A stretch of DNA of 64,000 nucleotides. Source: a bacterium (lineage in GTDB: Bacteria > CAIWAD01). Under the pieces are notes generated by a model. That model did not search any database and was not told where the DNA came from. It saw only the letters and a program-made list of their open reading frames with translations. The stretch's first letter is position 1; each line of letters begins with the position of its first letter. A program made the translations under genes and the position numbers. This document shows, piece after piece, positions 1 through 9,500 of this stretch. The stretch covers positions 56,466-120,465 of the forward strand of contig JAUIFJ010000013.1 of the NCBI GenBank assembly GCA_030429345.1, written 5' to 3'.

Positions 1-1
1 C

Positions 2-610
2 CGCGGCAAGGTGCGGCACGAGAACCACGTCGAGAGGGACTACCCGCAGGGCGTGTCGCACAACCAGTTCCAGATTCCCCTGCAGGAGCTGGGCGCGGGC
101 GAGTATACACTGGAATTGAGCCTGGACGACGGGGCGCACAAGAGGACAAGCAGCACGCGCTTCAACGTGCGCTGGCAGAACGGCCCCGTATCACGGGAAG
201 ACCTGGACACGGCCATAGCCCAGCTGCGCTACATTGCCGGCCGCCGGGACCTGAAGGACATGCAGAACTCGCGGCCGCCGCACAACCGCAACCTCTTCGA
301 GCAGTTCTGGGAGCGCTACGATCCGGATCCGGAAACGGAGGAGAACGAGCTCAAGGAAGAGTACTACGACCGCGTCGCCGTCAGCAACGCCAGTTTCGCC
401 TGGGCCCGCTTTCCCGGCTGGAAGTCGGACCGCGGCCGCGTATACATTCTTTACGGCGAGCCGACCACCCGCGAGTTCTACGAGGAAAGCTTCGAGAAGC
501 CGGCCATGGAGCGCTGGGTCTACGCCGAAAACGACCGCGAGTACTACTTCGTCGACGAGCACGGCTTCGGCGAGTTCCGCCTGGTGCCGGAACTGGAGCT
601 GCAGCGGTGA
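2..610 (+). CDS. GWxTD domain protein, C-terminal part (5' end outside window)
   Basis: The reading frame is open from base 2 with no start codon of its own, so this is the last ~202 residues of a longer protein. Near the end it carries the signature GWKSDRGRVYILYGEP, the GWxTD motif (Gly-Trp-x-Ser/Thr-Asp-x-Gly) that defines a family of exported proteins frequent in FCB-group bacteria. The preceding ~60 residues look like the end of a beta-rich domain (LDDGAHKRTSSTRFNVRW). The biochemical role of the family is not known to me. The stop codon overlaps the next gene's GTG start by 4 nt, implying translational coupling to the LD-carboxypeptidase. The upstream domains cannot be seen. Confidence 0.8.
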   Translation, partial: RGKVRHENHVERDYPQGVSHNQFQIPLQELGAGEYTLELSLDDGAHKRTSSTRFNVRWQNGPVSREDLDTAIAQLRYIAGRRDLKDMQNSRPPHNRNLFEQFWERYDPDPETEENELKEEYYDRVAVSNASFAWARFPGWKSDRGRVYILYGEPTTREFYEESFEKPAMERWVYAENDREYYFVDEHGFGEFRLVPELELQR

Positions 611-1563
611 TCCGCTTGCAGCCGGTGCGCGCACCCCGCCACGACCCTCCGCGGATCACGGTGGTCGCCCCGGCGGGACCGGTGGATCCCGAGGCCCTGC
701 AGAAAGGCCTGCAGGCCCTGCGCAAGGAAGGCTTCGAGCCGCGCGCCGCAAAGGGACTGGACGCGCGTTGGGGCCATTTGGCGGGACGGGACGAGGAACG
801 GGCCCACTCCCTGCAGGAGGCCCTGCTCGACGAGGACTGCGACCTGGTGCTCGCCGCGCGCGGCGGTTTCGGCTGCGCGCGCCTGCTTCCGCTGTTGGAC
901 TACGAGGCCCTTGCCCGCCGCGCGCCGACCCTGATCGGCTACAGCGACCTGAGCGCCCTGCAGATGGCCCTGCTGGCCCGCTGCGGCCTGCCTTCCCTGC
1001 ACGCCCCCATGCTGGCCAGCGAATGGAGCCGCGGACTGGATCCCCCCAGCCGCGATTCGCAGCTGGCCTTCTTTCAGGCAGGCCTGGCCGGCGGACCGCT
1101 GCAGGAACTGCAGCTGCGTCCCGACCAGGTGCTGGTGCCCGGCCGCTGCGAGGGCTGGCTGGCCGCCGCAAACCTGAGCGTGCTGACCAGCCTGGCCGGC
1201 ACTCCCTGGCTGCCGGACCTGCGGGGGGCCGTGCTTTTCCTCGAGGAATACGGAGAGTATCCCTTCCGCCTGGATCGTCACCTGGCCCAGCTGCGCAACT
1301 GCGGGGCCCTCGAGGGGCTGGCGGGCATCGTGCTGGGGCAGGTCTTCGGCTGCGAGGAGCCGGATCCCGACAAGTCGACCTTCAGCGCCGAGCACCTGCT
1401 GGAACAGTATTTCGGCGACCTGGGGCTGCCCGTCCTGCGCGATTTCCCCTTCGGACACCGTCCGCCCCGGCTCAGCCTGCCGCAGGGCGGACGAGTGGTC
1501 TGTGATACAGAGAAAAGCCGGCTGCTCATCCTGCCTCCCGGAAGCCCCATTCTTGCATCATAG
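607..1563 (+). CDS. LD-carboxypeptidase, peptidase family S66 (LdcA/MccF-like)
   Basis: A 318-aa serine peptidase of the S66 family. These enzymes remove the terminal D-Ala from murein tetrapeptides (LdcA) or cleave related amide bonds (MccF). The start VVAPAGPVDP, the ARGGFG segment and the nucleophile-elbow segment GYSDLSALQ (Ser nucleophile) match the family. The other expected catalytic residues fit a Glu in FLEEYGE and a His in FPFGHRPP. Length is typical (~300-320 aa). No signal peptide, so probably cytoplasmic murein recycling. The GTG start at 607 overlaps the upstream stop (GTGA). It is followed by 53 bp and then tpiA. LdcA versus MccF-like specificity cannot be decided from sequence. 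Confidence 0.9.
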   Translation: MIRLQPVRAPRHDPPRITVVAPAGPVDPEALQKGLQALRKEGFEPRAAKGLDARWGHLAGRDEERAHSLQEALLDEDCDLVLAARGGFGCARLLPLLDYEALARRAPTLIGYSDLSALQMALLARCGLPSLHAPMLASEWSRGLDPPSRDSQLAFFQAGLAGGPLQELQLRPDQVLVPGRCEGWLAAANLSVLTSLAGTPWLPDLRGAVLFLEEYGEYPFRLDRHLAQLRNCGALEGLAGIVLGQVFGCEEPDPDKSTFSAEHLLEQYFGDLGLPVLRDFPFGHRPPRLSLPQGGRVVCDTEKSRLLILPPGSPILAS

Positions 1564-1616
1564 CTGCTGAACTTCTATCATTTGCGGTTTCGCGACATCG
1601 CTCTACGGGAGGACCC

Positions 1617-2375
1617 ATGCGCCGTCCGCTGATCGCCGGCAACTGGAAAATGAACCAGGACAACCGCGAGGCCATCGAGCTGGCCCGCCAGCTCAAGGTC
1701 AAGCTGGCCGGACTGGACGGGGTCGACCTGCTGGTCTGTCCTCCGGCAACGGCCCTGGCTTCTGTCTGCGAGATCCTTGGCGGAAGCGCGGTGGCCGTCG
1801 GAGCGCAGAACCTGCACGACCGCCGGAGCGGCGCCTTCACCGGCGAGATCAGCGGAGCCATGATCCGCTCGACGGGCGCCGACTGGGTGCTGATCGGCCA
1901 CAGCGAGCGCCGGCAGTTCTTCGGGGACGACGAGGACTGGATCGCCCGCAAGCTGCTGGCGGCCTTTGAATGCGAGATCCACCCCGTGCTCTGCATTGGC
2001 GAGACCCTGGCCGAACGCGAAGCCGGGCAGCTGGAAACGGTCCTGCGCCGCCAGCTGCTGCAACCGCTGGAGAACCTGGGCGAGGACCAGCTGGCGAAAA
2101 TCATCGTCGCCTACGAGCCGGTCTGGGCCATCGGCACCGGAGTGGTGGCCACGCCTCAGCAGGCGCAGGATGCCCACGCCCTGGTGCGCGGCCTTTTCGC
2201 CTCGCGCGCCGGCCAGGCCGCGGCCGACAGGCTGCGCATTCTCTATGGCGGCAGCGTGAAGCCGGACAATGCCGGCGAACTGCTGTCCTGCCCGGACATT
2301 GACGGAGCCCTCGTGGGCGGCGCCAGCCTGGACGCCGCCAGTTTCCAGGGCATCGCCGCCGCGGCGACCAACTGA
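1617..2375 (+). CDS. tpiA: Triose-phosphate isomerase
   Basis: A 252-aa cytoplasmic glycolytic enzyme interconverting dihydroxyacetone phosphate and glyceraldehyde 3-phosphate. All hallmark segments are present in order: N-terminal GNWKMN with the substrate-binding Asn and Lys, IGHSERR with the electrophilic His, VAYEPVWAIGTG with the catalytic Glu and loop 6, and the phosphate-binding segments LYGGSVKPDN and GALVGGASL. Length is normal for bacterial TpiA. The start is an ATG preceded by GGGAGGACCC. secG begins 10 bp after the stop, a common pairing in bacteria. Confidence 0.98.
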   Translation: MRRPLIAGNWKMNQDNREAIELARQLKVKLAGLDGVDLLVCPPATALASVCEILGGSAVAVGAQNLHDRRSGAFTGEISGAMIRSTGADWVLIGHSERRQFFGDDEDWIARKLLAAFECEIHPVLCIGETLAEREAGQLETVLRRQLLQPLENLGEDQLAKIIVAYEPVWAIGTGVVATPQQAQDAHALVRGLFASRAGQAAADRLRILYGGSVKPDNAGELLSCPDIDGALVGGASLDAASFQGIAAAATN

Positions 2376-2385
2376 AGGAATTCTC

Positions 2386-2775
2386 ATGCTCTATTCCATC
2401 GTCTTCATTCTTGCCGTGCTCTGCTCCCTGCTGCTGGGGATCGTCATCCTGATGCAGTCCAGCAAGGGCGGCGGGCTTTCCAGCGCCTTCGGCGGCGCCG
2501 GCGACAGCGGCGCGGCCTTCGGCACCCGTCAGGCGGCCAACGCGCTGCACAAGCTGACGATCAACCTGATCGCCGGTTTCATGGTCCTCAGCCTGGTGGC
2601 GACGGTCCTTTCCCGCAACACGACCGGCTCAAGCCAGATCGTGACCCGGGAAGCCCTCGAAGAGCAGAAGCTGAACAGCGGCTTCAGCGAGAGCATTCCG
2701 GCACTGGAGCTGCCGCCCCCGACCCAGAGCGGGGAAACGGCTGCGCCCGCCGGCGACGACGCCGAAGGAGAATAG
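2386..2775 (+). CDS. secG: Preprotein translocase subunit SecG
   Basis: A 129-aa inner-membrane subunit of the SecYEG channel. It has two hydrophobic segments (roughly residues 1-21 and 50-72) separated by the conserved cytoplasmic loop LMQSSKGGGLSSAFGG, the family signature. The C-terminal ~50 residues are a polar, Pro/Glu-rich tail longer than in E. coli SecG. The ATG at 2386 follows AAGGAATTCTC and lies just after tpiA. An in-frame upstream ATG exists but would overlap tpiA and spoil the membrane start. The exported proteins in this window probably depend on this translocon. Confidence 0.95.
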   Translation: MLYSIVFILAVLCSLLLGIVILMQSSKGGGLSSAFGGAGDSGAAFGTRQAANALHKLTINLIAGFMVLSLVATVLSRNTTGSSQIVTREALEEQKLNSGFSESIPALELPPPTQSGETAAPAGDDAEGE

Positions 2776-2785
2776 ATCTTTTCCA

Positions 2786-2869
2786 GCCCGAGTGGTGAAA
2801 TTGGTAGACACGCCATCTTGAGGGGGTGGTGTCCTAACGGACGTAGCGGTTCGAGTCCGCTCTCGGGCA
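2786..2869 (+). tRNA. tRNA-Leu (anticodon GAG)
   Basis: An 84-nt tRNA with the long variable arm of leucine tRNAs. The acceptor stem GCCCGAG pairs with CTCGGGC, with discriminator A at 2869. The D-arm reads TGGTGAAATTGGTAGAC. The anticodon stem CCATC/GGTGG encloses loop TTGAGGG, giving anticodon GAG. The variable arm is TGTCCTAACGGACG and the T-arm contains GGTTCGAGTCC. CCA is not encoded. A T-tailed hairpin follows immediately. Confidence 0.97.
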
Positions 2870-2872
2870 TGG

Positions 2873-2903
2873 CCCTGTCGGTGGGAACCGGCAGGGTTTT
2901 TTT
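2873..2903 (+). terminator. Rho-independent terminator after tRNA-Leu
   Basis: Arms 2873-2882 and 2887-2896 form a 10-bp stem with one G-U pair and a GGGA loop, followed by seven T residues (2897-2903). Confidence 0.9.
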
Positions 2904-2982
2904 CTGGTTTCAATCGAAAGCATTGCCGCGGCCTCCAGGAGCGCCGCGCAGGCAACCCAGCAGGCAAAACCGAGGAAACCCT

Positions 2983-4014
2983 ATGATTCGCACCCTTTTC
3001 GCCCTGGCCATGCTCTGCAGCCTGGCATTGGCTCCCCTGCAGGCCCAGACTCCCGAAATCGACGCCAAGAAAAAGGAGCTGGAGCAGCTCGTCCAGGACA
3101 TGGGCAACGCGGCCAGCACCGACGAATACAACCAGATGCTGGAACGCTACAACGCCCTCAACCGCGAAATCAAGGGCCTGATGGCCGACCACAGCGCGGC
3201 CACCAACAAGGACAAGGCCTGCGCCCAGAGCATCAACAGCGCCAACGACTGCCTGCGCAGCCGCGATTACGCCTGCGCCCGCGACATGGCCCAGCGCGCC
3301 ATCGAGAGCTGCCCCGACAACCCCAAGGCCCATTACACGCTTGGACTGGCCGAAGCCCGCCTGGGCAACGACAGCGCGGCCCAGGCGGCCTACGGGCAGG
3401 CGACCACGGCCGACCCGGGCTACTACAAGGCCTGGTTCAGCCTGGGAAAACTGCATGGCAAGGCCGGTCGCAGCAGCGCGGCGCACAGCGCCTACGACAA
3501 GGCCCTGGAGATCAACCCCTCCTACGCCAAGGCCTGGTACGAAAAGGGGCTGCTTGAATTCAACGAGCGCGACTTCGGCAACGCGGCGAAGCACTTCGCC
3601 AAGGCGACGGATGCGGACGCCAGCTACACCCTGGCCCACGAAGCCCTGGGCAAGACCTATATCGAGCTCAAGCAATGCAGCAAGGCGATCACGGCCCTAG
3701 ACAAGGCGCTCAAGGACCGCGGCAACCGCAACATCGCCAGCGCCTGGTACTACAAGAGCCATGCCCTGAACATGTGCGGTCGCTTCAACGAGGCCATGCA
3801 GGCCGCCGAGAACTGCCTGGAGAAGCTGGGAAGCCTGCGCAGCAACAAGGCCTTCGTGCGCGGCGGAGCCCACTTCGAGAAGGGCACCGCCCTGGCGGCC
3901 CAGTCCAGCTGGCAGCCGGCACTTGCTTCCTTCGAGCGTGCGACCCAGGAACGCGCCTGGCGCGACCAGGCCAGCTGGGAGATCGACCGCATCAAGAAAG
4001 AACAGGGGCTCTAG
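2983..4014 (+). CDS. Exported tetratricopeptide-repeat protein
   Basis: A 343-aa protein with a signal peptide ending near PLQAQ (about residue 22), then a Lys/Glu-rich helical stretch (~25-60) and about five TPR-like units. The units show the A-x-x-x-Y/W-x-x-G/A pattern, for example AHYTLGLAEARLG, AWFSLGKLHGKAG and AWYEKGLLEFNERD. It is expected to be a periplasmic scaffold for protein-protein contacts; no catalytic domain is visible. The ATG at 2983 is preceded by GAGGAAAC; longer in-frame starts would run into the tRNA and its terminator. Single gene followed by its own terminator. Partner unknown. Confidence 0.88.
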   Translation: MIRTLFALAMLCSLALAPLQAQTPEIDAKKKELEQLVQDMGNAASTDEYNQMLERYNALNREIKGLMADHSAATNKDKACAQSINSANDCLRSRDYACARDMAQRAIESCPDNPKAHYTLGLAEARLGNDSAAQAAYGQATTADPGYYKAWFSLGKLHGKAGRSSAAHSAYDKALEINPSYAKAWYEKGLLEFNERDFGNAAKHFAKATDADASYTLAHEALGKTYIELKQCSKAITALDKALKDRGNRNIASAWYYKSHALNMCGRFNEAMQAAENCLEKLGSLRSNKAFVRGGAHFEKGTALAAQSSWQPALASFERATQERAWRDQASWEIDRIKKEQGL

Positions 4015-4036
4015 TTCCTCGGGATCCGGAATCAGC

Positions 4037-4070
4037 ATGGCGCAGCTCTCGGGTTGCGCCATTTCTTTTT
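4037..4070 (+). terminator. Rho-independent terminator after the TPR gene
   Basis: Inverted arms ATGGCGCA (4037-4044) and TGCGCCAT (4055-4062) with a 10-nt loop, followed by TTTCTTTTT. Confidence 0.85.
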
Positions 4071-4075
4071 GGGGA

Positions 4076-4126
4076 AGAGCTCGCACAAAGAGCACAGAGC
4101 GGACAGAGATCACGGAGAAGAAAGAG
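4076..4126. repeat. Purine-rich dispersed repeat, copy 1
   Basis: Begins AGAGCTCGCAC and continues with AGAGCACAGAG / GATCACGGAG-like purine runs. Related copies lie near 32581, near 32731 (inverted) and at 38160. This copy runs straight into the start codon of the next gene and may supply its ribosome-binding region. Confidence 0.7.
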
Positions 4127-4738
4127 ATGGAGAAAGGAGACCTGCTTGCGCTGTGTCGTGTGACGGGGCTGGTGCTGGATCACGAAGAGCAGGAGGCGGG
4201 GAGGGAGCTCACCCGGCTTGCGGAGCGGGGAGGGATCACGGCGGAAGAGGGGCACGAATGGGCACTGATGCTGCTGCTCTTCGCGGGCTATCCGGCGAGC
4301 ATCTCGGCTGCCGGTCTGCTGGAACAGGCCTTCCCGGATTCCCGGGAGCTCCGCGCCGAAGAGGCGGAAACGGGAGTCTTTCTGCCACGCGGACGCGAGC
4401 TCTTCGATGCCGTCTACGGGGCGGTGGCCGATCGCGCCCTGGAGTCCCTGGCCGCGCGCAGCCGCACTTTGGCCGACTGGATCCTGGATCACGGCTACGG
4501 GCGGATTCTCTCGCGGCGTGGCCTCGATGGGGGAGCCCGCGAGGGGCTTTCGGTCTACCTGCTGGCCCGCGCCGGCTGGCGGACGCAGTTGAAGGCGCAC
4601 CTGCGCGGATCCCTGCGCCTGGGACTTAAGGCGCAGACCCTGGAGGAGGTGCTGGATCTTGCTCCCGCCAGCGAGGGACTCAAGGCCGAAGCCCGCGAGT
4701 GGCTTCGCCAGCTGAGCCGGCCTTCCTCCGCTTCCTGA
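4127..4738 (+). CDS. Carboxymuconolactone decarboxylase-like (AhpD fold) protein
   Basis: A 203-aa cytoplasmic protein whose two halves resemble the all-helical CMD/AhpD domain. The first contains ALMLLLFAGYPASISAAG, the second RGRELFDAVYGA, ADWILDHGYGRILSRRGLD and LKAHLRGSLRLG, all typical of CMD proteins. The Cys-x-x-Cys pair of peroxidase-active AhpD proteins is absent, so a redox role is unlikely; a decarboxylase-like or unknown role remains. The ATG at 4127 is the best start, with purine-rich sequence before it, but that sequence belongs to a dispersed repeat and the frame is open further upstream, so the exact start is uncertain. Confidence 0.75.
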   Translation: MEKGDLLALCRVTGLVLDHEEQEAGRELTRLAERGGITAEEGHEWALMLLLFAGYPASISAAGLLEQAFPDSRELRAEEAETGVFLPRGRELFDAVYGAVADRALESLAARSRTLADWILDHGYGRILSRRGLDGGAREGLSVYLLARAGWRTQLKAHLRGSLRLGLKAQTLEEVLDLAPASEGLKAEAREWLRQLSRPSSAS

Positions 4739-4787
4739 AGGAGAAGGGGATCGATCCGCGGCGGGGGCTCACTTGTCCCACATCTTC

Positions 4788-4831
4788 GAGTGTCATCTTG
4801 CTTTGACACTCCGCATTCCTTACTGTCAAAT
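4788..4831 (+). promoter_or_regulatory. Candidate promoter with overlapping inverted repeat (operator)
   Basis: A -35-like TTGACA (4803-4808) is followed after 17 bp by TCAAAT (4826-4831, 4 of 6 matches to TATAAT). The -35 lies in the right arm of a perfect 8-bp inverted repeat, GAGTGTCA (4788-4795) and TGACACTC (4804-4811), a layout typical of a repressor site. It lies 27 bp upstream of the endonuclease ATG. Confidence 0.5.
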
Positions 4832-4857
4832 TTTGCAATCAACCTGGAGATCGCTTC

Positions 4858-6399
4858 ATGATTCACCGCCCCGCACTGGGTCTCCTGTTCCTGGGAACCT
4901 GCCTTGCCGGCCCGCTGCACGCCCTGCGCTGGCAGCCCGCCGCGCTGGATTTCGGCACGCGCAGCGTCGGTCAGCCGGCAACAGCCACCGTCTGGCTGGT
5001 CAATGACGGCAGCGAGGCCATGGACCTGCCCACCCTGAGCACGCACCTGGAAGGCCTGGACTGGCAGATTCAGGGCGGCAGCCTTGCTGCCGGCGACAGC
5101 CTGGAACTGGCACTCGACTGGACCCCGTCGCAGAACATGCCCTATCTGGGCGCGCTGGCGGCAGAGGGCGATACCGGCGGTTGGGGGCTTTCCCTTTCCG
5201 GTTCCGGCGATCTGGCTGGCAGCACCTGGGACGGAAGCTATGGCCTGAGCGGAAACGCCCTGCGCGACCACCTGCGCACGGTGGTCCGCCAGCACAGCGA
5301 ACTGGGCTATACCACGGCGCGCACGATCATGTTCGGCAGCCTGGACAACGTGGGCGGCTGGGTCGAGAGCGTGTATACGGGTTTCCAGCTGCAGACCTCC
5401 GGCATTCCGGATCACACGGTGATGAACACCGAGCACACTTGGCCGCAAAGCCTTTTCAACGGCGCGGACAGCATTCGCACGGACCTGCATCACCTTTTCC
5501 CCTGCAAGAGCAACATCAACAGCAGCCGCGGAAACCTGCCTTTCGGCAACGTGGTCAACAGCTCGAGCGGCTTTCCCACGGGAGGAGCGGACCGCGGCAC
5601 CGATGCCAACGGCACCACCGTCTTCGAGCCGCGCCTGTCTCACAAGGGGGACTGCGCGCGCTCCATGTTCTATGTCGCCCTGCACTACGGCAACCTGAGC
5701 GGCTTCCTGGGCTACCAGGAAGCCACCCTGCGGGACTGGTCGGAGCTGGACCCGGTCAGCCAGAAGGAGCGGGATCGCAACGACGGCATCGAAGGCGCCC
5801 AGGGCAACCGCAATCCCTTCGTCGATCACCCGGGCTTCCTCGATCGTTTGGCCACGCTCTCCGGCAGCAACGCCAACCTGCCGGCGGTGCAGGAACTGGC
5901 GGCCTTTCCCGCTGGGGGGCTGGACCTGGGCAGCGGCACGGAAGCCGAACTGGCAGGCGGCCTGCTGCTCTGCAACACGGGCAGCCAGGTGCTGCACTTC
6001 GGCGCGCCCCTGCTCAGCCCGGCGGTCTTCGTCCTGGAGGGCTTCCCGGCCAGCCTGGCGCCCGGCGAGAGCGCGCAGTGCGTGATCCGTCCCGCGGCGG
6101 GCGAGGAAGGCGGCCTGCTGGCCAGCCTGCAATACACCAGCGAGGCGGGATCGGCGAGCCATGTGATCCAGGCCCTGGTCGAAAGCGCGCAGCCCCAGCC
6201 GCTCGAACTGCAGATCCGCATCGAGAATTTCCAGGTGGTGCTCGAATGGAACGAGGTTCCCGGCGCCGGCGGCTATCGCATCCAGAGCCGCCTGCCCGGC
6301 GAGGGCTGGGGCGACACGAGCTTCACGACGAATCTCGCGGCCCAGCTGATCTGGGACGAGTACGAGGAAATCCGCTTCTACCGCGTGCTGTCGGAATAG
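4858..6399 (+). CDS. Secreted endonuclease I family nuclease with Ig-like flanking domains
   Basis: A 513-aa exported protein. The signal peptide covers about residues 1-22. Residues ~23-115 form an ASH/choice-of-anchor-D-like beta domain (DFGTRSVGQPATATVWLVND). Residues ~125-330 are an endonuclease I (His-Me finger) domain with NTEHTWPQSLF, the metal/catalytic segment DLHHLFP and NSSRGNLPFG. A second ASH-like domain follows (LDLGSGTEAELAGGLLLCNTG, ~350-430) and then a fibronectin-III-like tail ending FYRVLSE. Likely degrades extracellular DNA for nutrients. The tail resembles those of the beta-helix proteins encoded downstream. The ATG has CTGGAG upstream; the gene converges with the next one across a terminator. 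Confidence 0.9.
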   Translation: MIHRPALGLLFLGTCLAGPLHALRWQPAALDFGTRSVGQPATATVWLVNDGSEAMDLPTLSTHLEGLDWQIQGGSLAAGDSLELALDWTPSQNMPYLGALAAEGDTGGWGLSLSGSGDLAGSTWDGSYGLSGNALRDHLRTVVRQHSELGYTTARTIMFGSLDNVGGWVESVYTGFQLQTSGIPDHTVMNTEHTWPQSLFNGADSIRTDLHHLFPCKSNINSSRGNLPFGNVVNSSSGFPTGGADRGTDANGTTVFEPRLSHKGDCARSMFYVALHYGNLSGFLGYQEATLRDWSELDPVSQKERDRNDGIEGAQGNRNPFVDHPGFLDRLATLSGSNANLPAVQELAAFPAGGLDLGSGTEAELAGGLLLCNTGSQVLHFGAPLLSPAVFVLEGFPASLAPGESAQCVIRPAAGEEGGLLASLQYTSEAGSASHVIQALVESAQPQPLELQIRIENFQVVLEWNEVPGAGGYRIQSRLPGEGWGDTSFTTNLAAQLIWDEYEEIRFYRVLSE

Positions 6400-6467
6400 C
6401 GGCAGCGGGCGGTATCGATTTCGGAATCGAGCGAGGTCGAAGTCCCACTTTGTACCTGGTAACCGCA

Positions 6468-6501
6468 ACGGCCCCCCGGCAAGATCTCGCCGGGGGGCCG
6501 T
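6468..6501 (+). terminator. Strong terminator hairpin between convergent genes
   Basis: A 13-bp perfect stem, arms 6468-6480 and 6489-6501, with an 8-nt loop, followed by TTTTCG on the plus strand. Serves the endonuclease gene and may also block minus-strand readthrough. Confidence 0.88.
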
Positions 6502-6523
6502 TTTCGTGTTTCGAGGTCTTTGT

Positions 6524-9500
6524 CTATTCGGTGACGGCTTCCACGTAGTAGTAGCTGTTGAAGGCCGGCGCGGGAGCGGCCCAGCTCTCGCCGACGAAGC
6601 TGCCGCTTTCGTCGATGGCGAATCCGGCCCAGGGGGCGGCGCTGCTGTAGACATTGTAATACAGGACGCCCGGCACCGTCGTCCATTCCAGCTCCACCAG
6701 GCCGTCGGCGACGGTGATCGAGGTGATCACCGGGCGGCAGGATTCCGTGTTCCAGGGGTCGAAGCTGACCACGCCGAGCGTGCCGTCCTCCTCGTCGTCC
6801 CGGATCCGCGCGTCGATGGCGGAGGCCGTGGTCGCGCCCCAGAAGTTGCCGCAGGCGGACACGTTCTGCGTGCTGCTGTTGTTCAGGGCGAAGCCGCCGT
6901 TGTCATGGATGCAGTTGCCGCCGTCGCCTGTCGGACAGGCGCCCATGTCGAGGCCGCTGCCCGTGTGCAGCAGGCCGTCGCCCGCGTTGTGGCTGATGTG
7001 CGTGCCGCGCAGGCTGAGGCTGAAGCCGGCATGGTCGATGCCCACTCCCGCGCTGCGGCTGACTTCGCAGTTGTTGAGCGCCATCCAGTTGGACTGGTAG
7101 CAGCGCAGGGCCGCCTGTCCATCGCCGGCGTGGCGTAGACGCAGGCCGCTCAGGTTTCCGACGCCTTCATAGTGGGAATAGCCGTAGAAGTAGAGGCCGA
7201 TCCAGTCTCCGGGTGATCCGGCGCTGGGGCCGTCGCCGTTGGTGTCCCCGTCCACATCGTCCGCGGCGAAGGAGCAGAAGGTGATCGGCTGGGTACCGCT
7301 GCCGTTGGCGATCAGCGTGCCGTAGGCCAGCAGCTGGGTCCCGGGCTGGGCCTTGAGGGTCTGCCGGCCATTCAGGCTCAGGCTGACATTGTCATTGATC
7401 GTGATCCCCCCCGTCATCACGAAGGGAAAGCCCGGGCCGCCCTGCTCCCAGCTGCGGTCGGAGCTCACGCTGCCGTTGAGGGCGAAACCGTTGAAGGCGT
7501 TGCCGCTTCCCGTGTTTCCGGAATAACTGGTCAGGGTGACACCTTCCAGCCTGGCGCCCCAGCTGCCGTTGTCCTCGAAATGGTTGTTGCTGAGCCAGGG
7601 CGAGGCGCCTGTACAGGAAACACCTTCGGAAAGGTTGTCGTGCCACAGGCTGCTGGACAGGGAGGGACTGCATTCGGAGGCCAACAGCCCCGGCCCCGAG
7701 CTGTAGCCGACTTCGCAGGAGTCGATGGTCGCCCAGTTGCTCTGCGACAGGCGGATGTTGGCGCTGCTCGAATCGGCGTCGCCGCCGTAATACACGCGGT
7801 TGTGCTCCAGATGAACCACGCCCTCGTAGAAGCTGTTGCCGTAGCCGTAGATGCCGCGCCAGTCGCCGGGCATCGGCTGCAGGGCGCCGTCGCCGTAGGT
7901 GTCCCCGCCCACGCTGTCGTCCTTCCAGGACGTGAGCACCGTCGGTTCTGCCGGAGTGGCCACGCTCTGCAGGCTGCCATAGGTCATGAAGCGTCCGCCT
8001 GCTTCTGCCTTGACCAGGGTGCCCGCCGGGAGGGACAGAGTCGTGTTGTCGCTGATCACCAGCTCCCCGGTGAGCAGGAAGGGGAAGGAGTGCTCCGGAT
8101 GGGACCAGTTGCGGTTGGTGGTTACCGTGCCGTCCAGGCCGAAGCCGTTGACGGCATTGCCGCTGCCCGTGTTGCCGCTGTAGCTGGTGACGGTGACGCC
8201 TTCCAGCCGTACGCCGTATGCGCCGTTGTCGAGAAACCCGTTGTGCGTGATCCAGGGGGCGGAGGAGCCCGTGCAGTGCAGGCCATGGTCGCCGTTGTCG
8301 GCCAGTATGCTGTTGGACAGGGTGGGGCTGCACTCGAAGACCTGCAGGCCGGTGTCCAGGCTGTACTCGATGCGGCTGCTGTCGATGGTGGCCCAGTCCG
8401 AGCGGTAGAGCCGCAGCCCGCCTTCCTCTTCCAGGCCGCCGTAGCGCAGCAGGGTGTGATGCATGCTGATCACGCCCTCGTAGAAGCTGTGGCCATAGCC
8501 ATAGACGCCCCGCCAGTCGCCGGGCGCGGGGGGAATCGGACCATCGCCCAGGGTGTCGCCGCCGTGGCTGTCGTCGCTGCTGCTGGTCAGCACGACGGGC
8601 TCGGCCAGGGTGCCATTGCAGAAGGTGCTTCCGTAGGACAGGATGCGCGCGTCCGGCATGCCCTTGACCAGGCTGCCTGCGGGCAGGGTCAGGCTGGTGT
8701 TGTCGCTGACGGTCAACTCGCCTGTCAGCAGGTAGGGGAAGCCTTGGTCGGGGTGCGAAAGTGTGCGGTTGGAGGTCAGGGTCCCGTTGAGCGCGAAGGC
8801 GTTGACCCCGTTTCCGGTGCCCTCATTGCCCGAGTAGGACGTGACGGTAATGGCGTCCAGGAAGACTCCGTGGGCGCCATTGTCGTTGAAGACATTGTCC
8901 GTCAGCGAGGGAGTGCCCGTGTTGGCGCGATAGCCGTCCAGCGCGTTGTCGCGCACGAGGTTCGCCGTCAGGCCGGGACTGCAGGCGTAGCTGTAGACGC
9001 CGTGGCCGGCATGGTGGCGGATCTCGCTGTCGTGAATGGTGGCCCAGTCGCAGCGGTCGAGAGTCAGGCCTTGTGCATAGGTTGAGTCTCCTCCGGCATA
9101 GCTCAGGGTCGACCAGCTCATCGAGAGCGCGCCCTCGTAGAAGCTGTGCCCGTAGCACCAGATGCCTGGCCAGTCGCCGGGCGACGCGCTGCCGCCGTCG
9201 TTGCCCGTGTCGCCGCCGACGCTGTCGTCGTGGATGCTGGTCAGGGTCACCGGGTAGCCGGCAAGGCCATTGAGGTAGAGGGTGCCGTAGACGCGCAGCA
9301 GGCCCTCGCTCATGCCCTTGAGCACACTCAGCGAATCGACGGTCAGGGTGGTGTTGTCGGATACGGCCACCTCGTCGGCGAGCACGATGGGGAAGAGGCT
9401 GGAAGCCGGCGTGGCCCAGGTCTGGTTGGCGCTGGTGCTGCCATTGACCGCCAGGCCGTTGAGAGCGTTGCCGCTGCCCGTGTTGCCTGTATAAGAGCCT

